A stretch of 64,000 bases of DNA, taken from Aselliscus stoliczkanus (Eukaryota; Chordata; Mammalia; Chiroptera; Hipposideridae). The stretch covers positions 107,324,687 to 107,388,686 of the forward strand of contig CM066732.1 in assembly GCA_033961575.1 (NCBI GenBank), written 5' to 3'. A program made the translations under genes and the position numbers. Positions 13,222 to 23,612 of this stretch are shown here, one piece after another; positions within the stretch are counted from its first letter, which is position 1, and each line of letters opens with the position of its first letter. Below the pieces are notes generated by a model. That model searched no databases and was not told where the DNA came from. It saw only the letters and a list, made by a program, of their open reading frames with translations.

Positions 13222-14345
13222 GAGAAATGACAACAATAGCATAAACAACAAAAGATAAAAACAGATACACTGAAAATCATCAAAATGAAAAAATTTTGTG
13301 CTTCAAACACCACCACTAATGTCAAAAGGCAGCCCAGAGAAGGGGAGAGAAGTTTTGCAAATCATGTGTCTGACAAGGAACTTGTAATCTAGAAATCTAA
13401 AGAACTATGACAATGCAATAATAAGACAAATAACCCAATTATTGAGTTGTCGGAAAAGTCATGATGCATTTTTGCAATGAAAAACAGAAAAAATACTTCA
13501 TGACTTTTCCGACAACCCAATATAAAATGGGCTGAACACACGTTCAAAGGATCTGAACACACGTTTCTCTAAGGAAGATATACAACTGGTCAATAAACTC
13601 ATGAAAAGATGCTCAACGTCCTTAGACACCAGGGAACTGCACATCAAAACCATAAGTTACCACTGCGCACCGGCTAGGAGGATGATAATAAAAAGACAGA
13701 TAATTGCAAGTATTGTCGAAGATGTGGAAAACTCAGAACTTACATATGTTGTTGCTGGGAATGTTAAAAGGTATAGCCATTTTGGAAAATGGTTTGAAAG
13801 CCCCTCATATCCAGCAATCCCACTTCTAGACACATACCCCCTGAAATGAAAATCTATGTCCACACAAAAACTTGTACACAAATGTTCATAGCACAATTAT
13901 TCATAATAGTTAAAAAGTGGAAAGAACCCAGATGTCCATCAACTGATGCATGGATAAATAAATGGAATATTATTTGGAAATAAGGTACTGATATATGCTA
14001 TAATGTGATTGAACCTTGATAACATTATGCTAAATGAAAAAACCCCAGATACAAAGGACCACATATTGTATACCATTTATATGAAATGTCTAAAACAGAC
14101 AATTCTAAGAGACAGAAAGTAGTTTGATGGTTGCCTGGGGAGAGAGGGGCAGGTGTTGGGGGAAAATAGGGAGTCACAGTGAGTGGGGGTGGGGTTTCTT
14201 TTTGGGGTGATGAAAATGTTCAAAAAATGATTTTGTGATGGTTGTACAACTCTGTGAATATACTAAAGAACACTGAATTGTACATTTCGAGTGGGTGAAT
14301 TGTATGTTATGTGAATTATATCTCAATCAAGTTGTTTAAAAAACA
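13222..14345 (+). mobile_element. L1 3' end with nested MITE
   Basis: gaactgcacatcaaaaccat, ccagcaatcccacttctaga, cagatgtccatcaactgatg and tgtgaattatatctcaatca are L1 ORF2-end and 3' UTR landmarks in order. The mariner MITE lies at 13442-13520. Confidence 0.88.
13442..13520. mobile_element. 79-bp palindromic mariner MITE
   Basis: This short palindrome consists almost only of two inverted ends (ttgagttgtcggaaaagtca and its complement tgacttttccgacaacccaa) flanked by TA. The ends match those of the mariner at 40363-41798, so it is very likely a non-autonomous derivative of that family. It resembles in size and design the 80-bp MADE1 element that derives from human Hsmar1. It is inserted in an L1 3' fragment. 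Confidence 0.9.
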
Positions 14346-14785
14346 AAAATATTGCAACCTCGTGGGAATGTCAGTTATTAGTACCACCCCTAAAGACCTA
14401 AAGGATACAAGGATGGCTCCTATAATATGTTCATTTAATTCTCCAGTCTGATCCCTACAGAAAGTAGATAGGCCCTGGAGAAGGACTATACATATAAGCT
14501 CAACCAAGGAATGGCCCCAGCCGCCTGTTGGCTTCTGGACAGAAGGAGCCTGGAGTGCTCTGGCAGCAGCTGTCGGCTGGTTTGATGGGACCCGTGCTAT
14601 GTGCCCTGGAAAGAGTATGCTCCCTTTGAGGATATGGACTTCCAATGCAGCAGAGCCCAGAGTTTCAGGGATGGCAAGCACACAGTCCTCTACTGGGTCT
14701 TTGGCAATGATGAGAAGTAGGGCCATTCCTACTGTACTCCTTTGTTCCTGGACCCATGTACTTTCTGTTGTGAACACAGCCTCAA
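14345..14785 (-). pseudogene. ERVL-type protease/dUTPase-region relic
   Basis: The minus strand carries a broken frame with STVGMALLLII and KDPVEDCVLAIPETLGSAAL, matching the dUTPase region of ERVL-like endogenous retroviruses. Downstream similarity continues in another frame (LLPEH region), so at least one frameshift is present. Non-functional. It is opposite in orientation to the ERV relic at 10740-13215. Confidence 0.6.
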
Positions 14786-14789
14786 ACTG

Positions 14790-15500
14790 AAGTCTCTGGT
14801 TTAATGAATAATTTGCACCCCATCTTTGCAGACTATTGCCTCCATTATTAGTGCCTGGCCGTTATTTCTTCAAATATTTTTTTCCACCAATGTCTTTTTC
14901 CTCTCTGAGACTTCAGTGACTCAAATATTAAACTCTTTTAAGATGGTTCAATGGTCCCTCAGGCTCTACTAATTTTTTTCAATCCTTATTTTTTGTTCTT
15001 CAGGTTAGATCATTTCTATTGATTATCTTCAAGTTCACTATTCTTTTCACTGTTGCTCCATTCTGTTATTGGACCCTCATACAGTGATTTTAAAATTTCA
15101 GATGTTATATTCTTAAGTTATAGTATTTCTATTTCATTCCTTTTTATGGTGTCTATTTCTCTGCTAAGAACATCTACCTTCCCATTCATTACAAGAGTGT
15201 TTATGTCATGAAGCATGGTTATAATAGTTATAATACCTGCTTTACAAGATTTTACTGATAATTCCAAAGATTGGGTAATCTTGAAATTGGCATTTATTGA
15301 TCTTTTCTTTTAAGAACTGGTTATATTTTCATGGTTTGTTGTATGTAAAATAATTCTGGATACATTTTGACTATTATGGTGTGAAAATGGATCCTGCTAA
15401 AAATCCTTAATAGCTTTACAGTTGTTTATAGCATCAGATTAAGTTCAATGCCCTATTACAGCATCATGGTTAAAATCTGAAGTGTCAATATTTTTCTTTT
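14790..15500 (-). mobile_element. Old L1 fragment, antisense
   Basis: ggttcaatggtccctcaggc, tctattgattatcttcaagttc and atttctatttcattcctttt parallel the stretch at 24340-24700, which belongs to a long antisense L1. Confidence 0.65.
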
Positions 15501-17118
15501 AAAGTCTTCAAAAAAATAACAATAGCTGAATACCTCTTAAATGTGAAAAATAATGAAAAGCTTTGTTTAATGGAGAAAGGCTATATCTACATTCCCATTA
15601 AAATTAGGAACAAGACAAATAAACATCCATCCCTATGATGACTAAACATTATTTGAAATGGGCAAGGCAATGACATTAGAAAAAAAAGTAGGAGGTACAA
15701 AAATACTTCAATACATTGAAAACATATTTCTAAGAAAAACACAATAAAATATGTAAAATAATAATAAAAGTGTAAATAAATAAAACTCAGCCACTCGGGA
15801 AAACTCTCACCTAAGCAATAACGTGTGCCAAAGAAGCAATCAAAACTAGAGGTTATCAAGTCTGGGATTTACTAGTGAAAGTAAACCAGAAATTTAGCTT
15901 CATTTTTCTCCATATGATTATCCAGTCAACTCAATACCATTTCCTGAAGAATCCAAAATTTCCAACTGATTTAAAATGCTATTTTTATGCCACACTAAAC
16001 ACAGCAGGGGAGATCGTTCTCTAAACAAGAAAAAACAGAAGCACTCTAGTTGGTGCTGTTGGCTGGATCTTCAGTAACAGCTTCTCAGATATTTGCTTCA
16101 GGCAATTTCTTCCCTTCTAATTCACTTTATTAAAACAAAACAAAAAGCAAATAAAATAACTTCAAAAGTGGAATATGGAGGAGTAGCCTCTGTTTTCCTG
16201 ACTGAAATTAACTGTGGCACCATAAAAGGCTGGTGTTTCCATAATATCTGGCTACGTCAGATGCTGCTAAAAGCACTAGTAAGATGAGGCTGGATGAACG
16301 TGGTACCATGGAGGTCACTGGTGACTTTAGTTAAGAGCAGTTTCACTCATGTGATGCAGATGTGAGTTACATTAGGGTGGGTTAACGAATGTATCAGGGA
16401 AGCAGAAATGACAAGGGCAGGCAATTCTTTCAAGAATGTTGTTTATTCAGGAAAGCAGAGAAATGAGTCAACTGTGAAAGGGGAATATGAGGTCAAGGAA
16501 GAATGTTTTAAGGATGGAATACAAATGGGAATACTGGTATGTTATCAGTATTGCTGATATGTATCTCTACCACTGCTGGTAGGGTGTTGACTCTGGCATC
16601 AGTAAGGACTCCAACAGGCACAAGATGTTCTCAGTTTGGGGGGCCTGAAATAACTGCTGATTGGAGTTTGAGCTCATAGTGAGGCAGTGTGAGGAGGAAG
16701 AAGAAATGTACCCACATATTGGTAGGCCCGCATCATCTCTTGCCTGTATTAGTCTAGTTAATAAATGACTGGGGAGACAGACATATTGCATCATCTTTAA
16801 AGGAAAACACCAAAATCTGCTAAATTGGAATAAGACTATCATATAGTCTCCAAATCAGAATTAAATTAGAAAAGATAATTCCAGGTTTACAATCATCTTT
16901 TACCTCTTCAATCATCTTTTACCTCTTCATTAACTTACACGTTTTTCATAACAAGATAAATGGTTATCTTGGGGATACCTAGGTCTAACTCCTTTTAAAT
17001 TCTTAAAAATGTAGACAAATTCTTATAAGAGACATTTTAGAATATTTTAAGTGAGAACTTATTCTAACCTACTGAGAAAAAATTTTTCATGTTTTAATGA
17101 AATAAAATGCATACTTAC
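15501..17118. other. Intron 4 sequence, nothing recognised
   Basis: AT-rich, no conserved frame. One exact tandem duplication at about 16888-16929. Confidence 0.5.
16888..16929. repeat. Tandem duplication of aatcatcttttacctcttc
   Basis: The 19-bp unit occurs twice back to back, about 190 bp from exon 4. Pyrimidine-rich on the plus strand. Confidence 0.9.
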
Positions 17119-17157
17119 TCTGAATAATATTTCTTCGTTCCATTTGGGATTCAAAGT
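17119..17157 (-). CDS. NEDD4: NEDD4 coding exon 4 (C2 domain, NPKWNE segment)
   Basis: This 39-nt micro-exon follows a tgtttttag acceptor and ends at TTCAGA|gtaagtat. It encodes TLNPKWNEEILFR. NPKWNE is a hallmark turn of C2 domains of the NEDD4 family. Both ends are phase 0, so skipping it would remove 13 residues without a frameshift. The ILFR ending matches NEDD4, whereas NEDD4L has FYFR. Exon 3 is 98 bp away on the right, and intron 4 runs about 16.4 kb to exon 5. Confidence 0.94.
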
Positions 17158-17255
17158 CTAAAAACAATAAACACAGTGTCACTAATTTTTAATATTCTAT
17201 CATATATAAATAAAATAGTATATTTAAAAAATTTTTGAATACTGCAAAGTCTAAC

Positions 17256-17334
17256 CTTCTTAATGGTTTTCGTTTGCACACTTGTTAAAACTCCCTTCAT
17301 TGGGTCATATAACGTCACTCTCACATAAGGATCA
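17256..17334 (-). CDS. NEDD4: NEDD4 coding exon 3 (C2 domain, DPYVRV segment)
   Basis: This 79-nt exon follows a ttctaacag acceptor. Its first base completes the split serine codon, then it reads DPYVRVTLYDPMKGVL and ends QTKTIKK at AAG|gttaga. The aspartate of DPYVRV belongs to the calcium-binding loop region of type-II C2 domains. In human NEDD4 the equivalent of DPMKG has asparagine for lysine (from memory). The donor gttaga is weaker than consensus because it has T at +3. The following intron is only 98 bp, so exons 3 and 4 form a tight pair. Confidence 0.94.
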
Positions 17335-18992
17335 CTGTTAGAATTAAAAAAGAAAATTAATTGTTGCTTATTCCCAAATTCAGATTACACAAACTGTATA
17401 AATCACATAATTTTCCTTGTTAACACTTTCTACAATTACTTCCTATACTTAAAAGTAAGGATTCCTTAGGCAAGGGTAAGTAATTATAGTAATTTTTGCT
17501 TCTTGTTAAAAAGCTAAAGTACCATGTTAGTGAAATAGAAAAAGAACTAGAAAGAAAATCTTTTAGTCACAATTTAAATGATTTCCAACCTTTTTAGATT
17601 TTTAAAATTTTGATTTTTTAATATATTCTTTCTTCTTTTGGGTTAAGATAATTAATTCAATGATTTTCAAGAACTAGCTTTGTAAGACCTCGGATTGTTC
17701 CCAGTTATTTCATGGGTATAAATGCTTTTTACAAAATAACGGCAAAATGCTTACAGGTCTAAATAATTATATATCATAAAACCTCTTCTACAAAGAGAAC
17801 TGGAGAAGAAAAATCAAGATTTTTGCCCATTTTGAATTGGCCTTTTTATTGTATTATTACTGAGTTGTAAGAGGTAGATTAAAGACCTTTGTCAGACACG
17901 TTTTGAAAATATTTCCCCCCCATCTGTGGCTTGCCTCTTCCTTTTTTAACTGTGTTTCAAACAACAGATGTTGTTTGCAACAAACGTCAAATCTGATGCA
18001 GTTCAGTTTAACATTTTTCTTTCTTTTATAGTTCATACTTTGGAGTCCTATTCAAGAAATCTTTGTGTAACCCAGTAGAGCAAAGATTTTCTTCTAGAGG
18101 TTTTATAATTTTTAGCTCTTAAATAATTTTCTATATGATGTGTGGTAAGGAAGGAGGTTGTTTTTGTCCCATACAGATAACCAGTTCCAGTATCATGTAC
18201 TAGAAAGATTATCCTTTCTCTTGAATTACCTTAATGCTTTTTGTTAAAAAGTAACTAACCATATACATATGTATTGTGTGTGTGTATGTGTGTTTCTATA
18301 CTTTATTCTATTCTATTGAACAATACCTTTATCTATTCTTATGCTGCTGCCACTCTGTCTTGATTACTATAGCTGTATAGTAAGTCTTGAAATTAGGTAG
18401 CATAAGTTGTACAATTTTGTTGTTTGTTTTGGCTATTCCATGTCCTTTCACTTTCCATAAGAACATTGAAATTTGCAAATATTTGGCTCATTGCCTCTTT
18501 ATTTTGTCGATGGTTTCTTTTGCTGTGCAGAAGCTTTTTAGTTTGATATATTCCCATTTATTTTAGCTGTCCAAAATATATAAGGAACTCATACAACTCA
18601 ATAACAAAAACAATCCAATTGAAAAATGGGCAGAGGACTTGAATAGACATTTCTCCAAAGAGTACATACAGATGGCTAATAGATATATGAAAAAATGCTC
18701 AACATTACCAATTGTCACAGAAATGCAAATAAAAAACTACAATGAGGTATCACCTCACACCAGTTAGAATGGCTATCATCAAAAGACAAATAATAAGTGT
18801 TAGAGAGGCTGTGGAGAAAAAGGAACCCTCATACACTGTTGGTGGGAATGCAGATTGGTGCAGCCGCTATGGAAGGCAGTGTGGAGGTTCCTCAGAAAAT
18901 TAAGAATAGAATTACCATATGACCCAGCAATCCCTCTTCTGGGTATATATCCCAAAAACCTGAAAACATGTAACTGTAAAGATATATGTGCT

Positions 18993-19103
18993 GGGGCCGA
19001 TCGAGTGGTGCGGTGGTTAAGAGCTGGCTTGGGAAGCCAGTGGCCCCAGTTCGGTCCCACATATGAGGGCCAGTGACACTGCCCTCAAAAAAAAAAAAAA
19101 AAA
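18993..19103 (+). mobile_element. Short monomeric SINE nested in L1
   Basis: Head with A-tail; duplication gatatatgtgct/gacatatgtgct. Confidence 0.9.
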
Positions 19104-19257
19104 AGACATATGTGCTCCGATTGAGGTTCACTGAAGCTTTATTTATGGTGGTCATGACATGGAAACAACCAGTGTCCTTCCACAGATGACTGGATAAAGA
19201 ATATGTGGTATATATACACAACGGAATACTACTCTGCCATAAGAAAAGATGAAATAT

Positions 19258-19369
19258 GGGCCGGCCGAGTGGCATGGTGGTTAAGAGCTGGCTTGGGACA
19301 CCAGTGGCCCCGGTTTGGATACCATATATGAGGGCTAGTGACACTGCCCTCAAAAAAAAAAAAAAAAAA
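19258..19369 (+). mobile_element. Short monomeric SINE nested in L1
   Basis: Head with A-tail; duplication aagatgaaata on both sides. It lies about 155 bp from the preceding SINE, within the same L1. Confidence 0.91.
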
Positions 19370-19740
19370 AGATGAAATAGTGCCATTTGCGACAATATGA
19401 AAGGATCTTGAGATTATTATGCTAAGTGAAATAAGTCACATGGAAAAAGCCGAGAACCATATGATTTCACTGATATGTGGGATATAAAACTGAAAGCAAC
19501 AAAGGAAAAAGACAAACAAATAATGAAACAAAAACTCATAGACACAGACAATAGTTTAGTGATTACCAGAAGGTAAGACAGGAGAGGGGTAGTAGAAAAG
19601 GGTAAAGGGGATCAAATATATGGTGATGGAAGGAGAACTGACTCTGGGGGGTTAATACATAATGTGATATATAGATGATGTATTACAGAATTGTACACTT
19701 GAAACCTATGTAATTTTACTAACCATTGTCACCTCAATAG

Positions 19741-20144
19741 TTTTTTTTAAAAGATTTTATTGGGTAAAGGGAAACAGTGTTGGGAATTGGGGAAGAGGGA
19801 CAGCCAAGTTGTTGTCCTTCAGTCTTAGTTGTGGAGGGCACAGCTAGCTCAGCTGCAAGTTCAGTCACCATCTGGCGCCCATTGGCAGCTCAGGGCTGCT
19901 CAGCTCAAGGTGCCGTGTTTAATCTTAGTTGCAGGTGGGCATAGCCCACCGTTCCATGCGAGAGTCAAGTGGCAACCTTGTTGTTAGGAGCACATGCTCT
20001 CACCAGCTGAGCCATCCTGCCACCTATTGGCAGCTCAGCTGCAGCTCAGCTCGGCACAGCTCACTGGTCCATGTGGGAATCAAACCGGCGACACTGCTGC
20101 TCAGAGCTTGCGCTCTTAACCAACTGAGCCACTAGGCTGGCCCC
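19741..20144 (-). mobile_element. Long SINE with two tRNA-like units, minus strand
   Basis: Reads from poly-T and agattttattggg (complement of the aataaaatct end) to the head complement ccactaggctggccc. It contains two units resembling tRNA B-box regions. It sits in the L1 tail and is in the same orientation as NEDD4. Confidence 0.88.
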
Positions 20145-22031
20145 CAATAAACTTTAATTAAAAAAAAAAAAAGAAAGAATATTGAAATTAGCTTTCAATT
20201 TTCTCCAAAAAAGCATACTGGAATTTTGATCAGGATTATGCCAAATCTAGTCAATTTGGAGAGAAATACCACTCTAACAATATTGAATCTTGCAATCCAT
20301 GAACTTGGCACAAATATCCATTGACTTATAAATAAATACTCAGCAATGTTTTCTAGTTTTCAGTGTATAGTTCTTGCAAATATTTGGTTAAATTTATTTC
20401 TAAGCTATTTATTTTTATGCTATGGAACTATGTTAATGGAACTTTTAAAAATATATTTTCCAATTATTTATTGATAGGATATAAAAATGTATCTGATTTT
20501 TTCACAATGACTTTATATCTTGTGGCCTTGTATTTTGTTAGTTCTAGCAGCTTTTTTGTAGATTCCTTAGGGTTTCCTATGTACATCATCATGTCTGCAA
20601 ATTCTTCCTTTTCAGTCTGCATTACTTTTATTTCTTTTCCTTGCCATGTGACATCACTTGGACATCCAGATCAGTGTTGAATTGAATGTGAGAGCAGACA
20701 ACCTTGTCTTATTCCTGAGTTTAAGTAGAAAGCATGCAGACTGTCACTATTGAGAATGTCATTAGCTATAGGTTTTTTCACAGATAAAACCTTAATCAGG
20801 TTTAGAACATTCCCAAATGTCCCCGGTTTGCAAAGAGCTTCTGTTATGGATGGGTGTTAAATTGTGTCAGATGCTTGTTCTGCTTTTATTGAAACGAGTA
20901 TGTCTTTCTCTTTTATTCTATTAGTATGGTGATCTATCTACATTGATTGATTTTTCAAATGTTAAACCAATCTTGCATTTTATTCCTATCTTGCTGAGAG
21001 TTTTTATCATAAACTGGTGTTTTGGATTTCATCAAATGCACTTTCTACATCTACTGAAATGATCTGTTTTTTCTTCTGTACTATATTAAAATAATGAATT
21101 AAATTGATTTTTTTTTTTAAAAAGGTTGAACAAACTTTGCATTCCTAGGAAAACTCCCACCTGGTCATATATTGCTTTATATTATTCAACAAAGGGTTTT
21201 TCAAGTATTCTATTTCTTCTGTGCTTCATTTTGGTAAGTGTCTTTCAAGGATTTTTCTATTTCATCTAAGTTGTGCAGGATTCTTCATTAGTATGAAGTT
21301 GTGCACAACGTTTCCTTTTCGTCTTTTTCATTTCTGTAGCATCTATAGCAACACCCCTTCTTTCATTCCCACTATGGTAATTTGTTTCTCTCTTTTGTTC
21401 TTGATAAGTCTAGCTGGAAGTTTAAAATTTTTATGGATCCCTTCAAAGAACAGGTTTTTTATTTCAATGATTTTTTTCTATTATTTTCCATTTCTTAGTT
21501 CACTAATTTCTGCTTTTATCTTTCTTATTTTCTTCCTCCTACTTATTCTGGAATTAATCTGCTTTTCTTTTTCTAATTTCTTAAGATCAGAATTCAAATC
21601 ATTCATTTAGATATTGCTCCTTTTCTAAATTAAACATTTTAAAGCTCTAAATTTCCCTCTAAACATTACTTTAGTTGCACCATACAAATTTTGATATTGC
21701 AGTATTTTCATTTTCCTTCTGTTCAATGTATTTTCTAACTTCTCTTGTGATTTCTTCTTGGATCTATAGATTATTTAGAAGTGTATTGTTTTATTTCCAA
21801 ATATTTGGGTGTATCTAGATATCTTAATGTTATCGGTTTCTAACTTAACTCCACTGTTATCACAGAACAGCCTGTATATAACTACAATCTTTTCAAAATT
21901 CCTAAGTCTTGTCCTATGGCCCTACACATGGTTTATGTTGGTGAATACGTGATATGCACTTGAAAAGAATGTGAATTTTGCAGTTATTTGAGTTATTGGT
22001 GTGTTTTTTTAAGTATAATCTTTAAAAAAAA

Positions 22032-22212
22032 ATTTTTTTTTTTTAATTGGGGAACAGCCATGTTCATTGGTTACATATTGCTTTCATGCTACAATGGTAT
22101 AGTTGACTCTTTTAAGGAGGGTGCAGCTCACAGTGGCCCATGCAGGAATTGAATCAGCAACCTTGGTATTATCAGCACCACGCTCTAACCAACTGAGCTA
22201 ACTGGTCACCCC
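22032..22212 (-). mobile_element. Older tRNA-derived SINE, minus strand, different subfamily
   Basis: The complement reads ggtgaccagttagctcagtt followed by gagcgtggtgctgataatac, resembling the bat SINEs with a gctgataacaccaagg motif. No GGCCGGCCGAG head. Nested in the old antisense L1. Confidence 0.75.
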
Positions 22213-22219
22213 TTCAGTT

Positions 22220-22802
22220 ATTGTTTTATGACCCAACATATTATGGCAGACAGACTCTAGGGTAGCTCCTATCATCCTCACCTCCTAATGTTCACGCCCT
22301 TTGTGTTACACTCCCCTTAAATGTGGGAAGGACGTATGAATTCTAACCAATTTGACAGGTGTGACAAATGTATGTGATTGCATTACATACAATTAAGTTT
22401 GTAACCCATGTTTCTAGGAGACTCTCTCCTTTGCCAGCTCTGAAGAACCAGGCTGCTAGCTTGTGAGCTGCAATATGAAGAAGGCCATGTGGCAAGGGTG
22501 GCCCCTGACTGACAGCTAGCAAGAAACTGAAGCCCTCAGTCTGGCAGCCTGCAAGACTGAATGCTGTCAACAACCACAACCACAAGTTTGGAAGTGGATT
22601 CTTCCCCAAACAAGCTTCAGATGAGGCCAGAGCCCTGGCCAATACCTCGACTGCAGCTTTGTGAGACATGGAAACAGAGGACCTAGCTAAACCATACAGG
22701 GCCTTCGGACCCATAAAAACTATGAGATAATAAGTATGCATTCTTTTAAGCTGCTAAATTTGTGGTCATCATAATTGTGCAGCAACAGGTAAATTAATAC
22801 AT
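22220..22802 (+). mobile_element. MLT1/MaLR-like LTR nested in L1
   Basis: A start like atggcagacagactctaggg and an end taagctgctaaatttgtggt ... caacaggtaaattaatacat are typical of MaLR LTRs. The L1 phrase cacttgaaaagaatgt occurs on both sides (near 21960 and 22835). Confidence 0.7.
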
Positions 22803-23571
22803 GTATGGGTTATGCTGGTAAATGTACCATGTGCACTTGAAAAGAATGTATATTTTGCAGTTGTTAGAAATGGTGTTCTTTAGGTCAAAGCTGTTCATAA
22901 TATTGTTTAAATTCATGTTTTTGTTGACTTTTTATTTAGTTGTTTCATCAATTGCTGAAAGAGGTGTCAATGTCTTTAACTACGATTGTGGAATTTCTTT
23001 AATTGTCCCTTTAATTTTGTCCAGTTTTCTTTCATGTATTTTCAAGTTCTGTTAACAGGCACATACAAATTTACGTTTGTTGTATCTTCCTGATGAATTT
23101 ATTTTATTGTTACAAAATGTCTGTAAATAATTCTTTGTATTTAAACTATTTTATCAGATATTAACATACTCACTTCTATCTTTTTATGCTTACTGTCTGC
23201 ATAGCACATTTCTTTGCATCCATTTTATTTCAACTTAACTATAACTTCATATTTTAAGTGCATCTTTTATAGACAGCATGTAACTGGGGTTTGTTTTACA
23301 ATTCATTCTAACTACCTCTGCATTATCTTTCCCTTAGTCAATTAATGTTTAATGTAACATTAGGTCTAATTATTGTATTAGGTCTACCAATTTATTATTT
23401 GTTTTCTATTTTCCCCCTTTGCCCCTCTTCCTTTTCTGATAATTTGTTCTTCCTTTCTTGGCCTTCTGTTTATTTTATTTTTTCAGGGATTTCATTTAAA
23501 AAGGTCTATTGGTTGTTTTTTTTTAATCTATAATTCTTTCCATTATTTTAGTAGTTATTTTGTAGACTGCC

Positions 23572-23612
23572 TTTTTTTTTTTTTTAGCTGAGCCATCCTG
23601 CTGCTACCTGTA
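23572..23612 (-). mobile_element. SINE fragment
   Basis: A poly-T run then agctgagccatcctgctgct, matching the start of the SINE at 40696. Very short. Confidence 0.55.

Larger units (their letters stand above)
18474..20174 (+). mobile_element. L1 3' end with 5' inversion (twin priming), carrying three SINEs
   Basis: The insertion is flanked by aagaacattgaaatt (18459-18473) and aagaatattgaaatt (20175-20189). Its first ~90 bp (to about 18562) are an L1 segment in minus orientation. The remainder, from ccaaaatatataaggaac, is the directly adjoining L1 segment in plus orientation through ORF2 end, 3' UTR and poly-A. Adjacent segments in opposite orientation are the signature of twin priming. SINEs are nested at 18993, 19258 and 19741. 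Confidence 0.88.

Noticed and set aside
18892..19395. 167-codon minus-strand frame with phenylalanine runs
   Set aside because: It is the reverse complement of L1 plus two SINE A-tails.
21221..21610. 129-codon plus-strand frame rich in Phe, Leu and Ser
   Set aside because: It is the complement of L1 ORF2. Hydrophobic antisense translation is expected.
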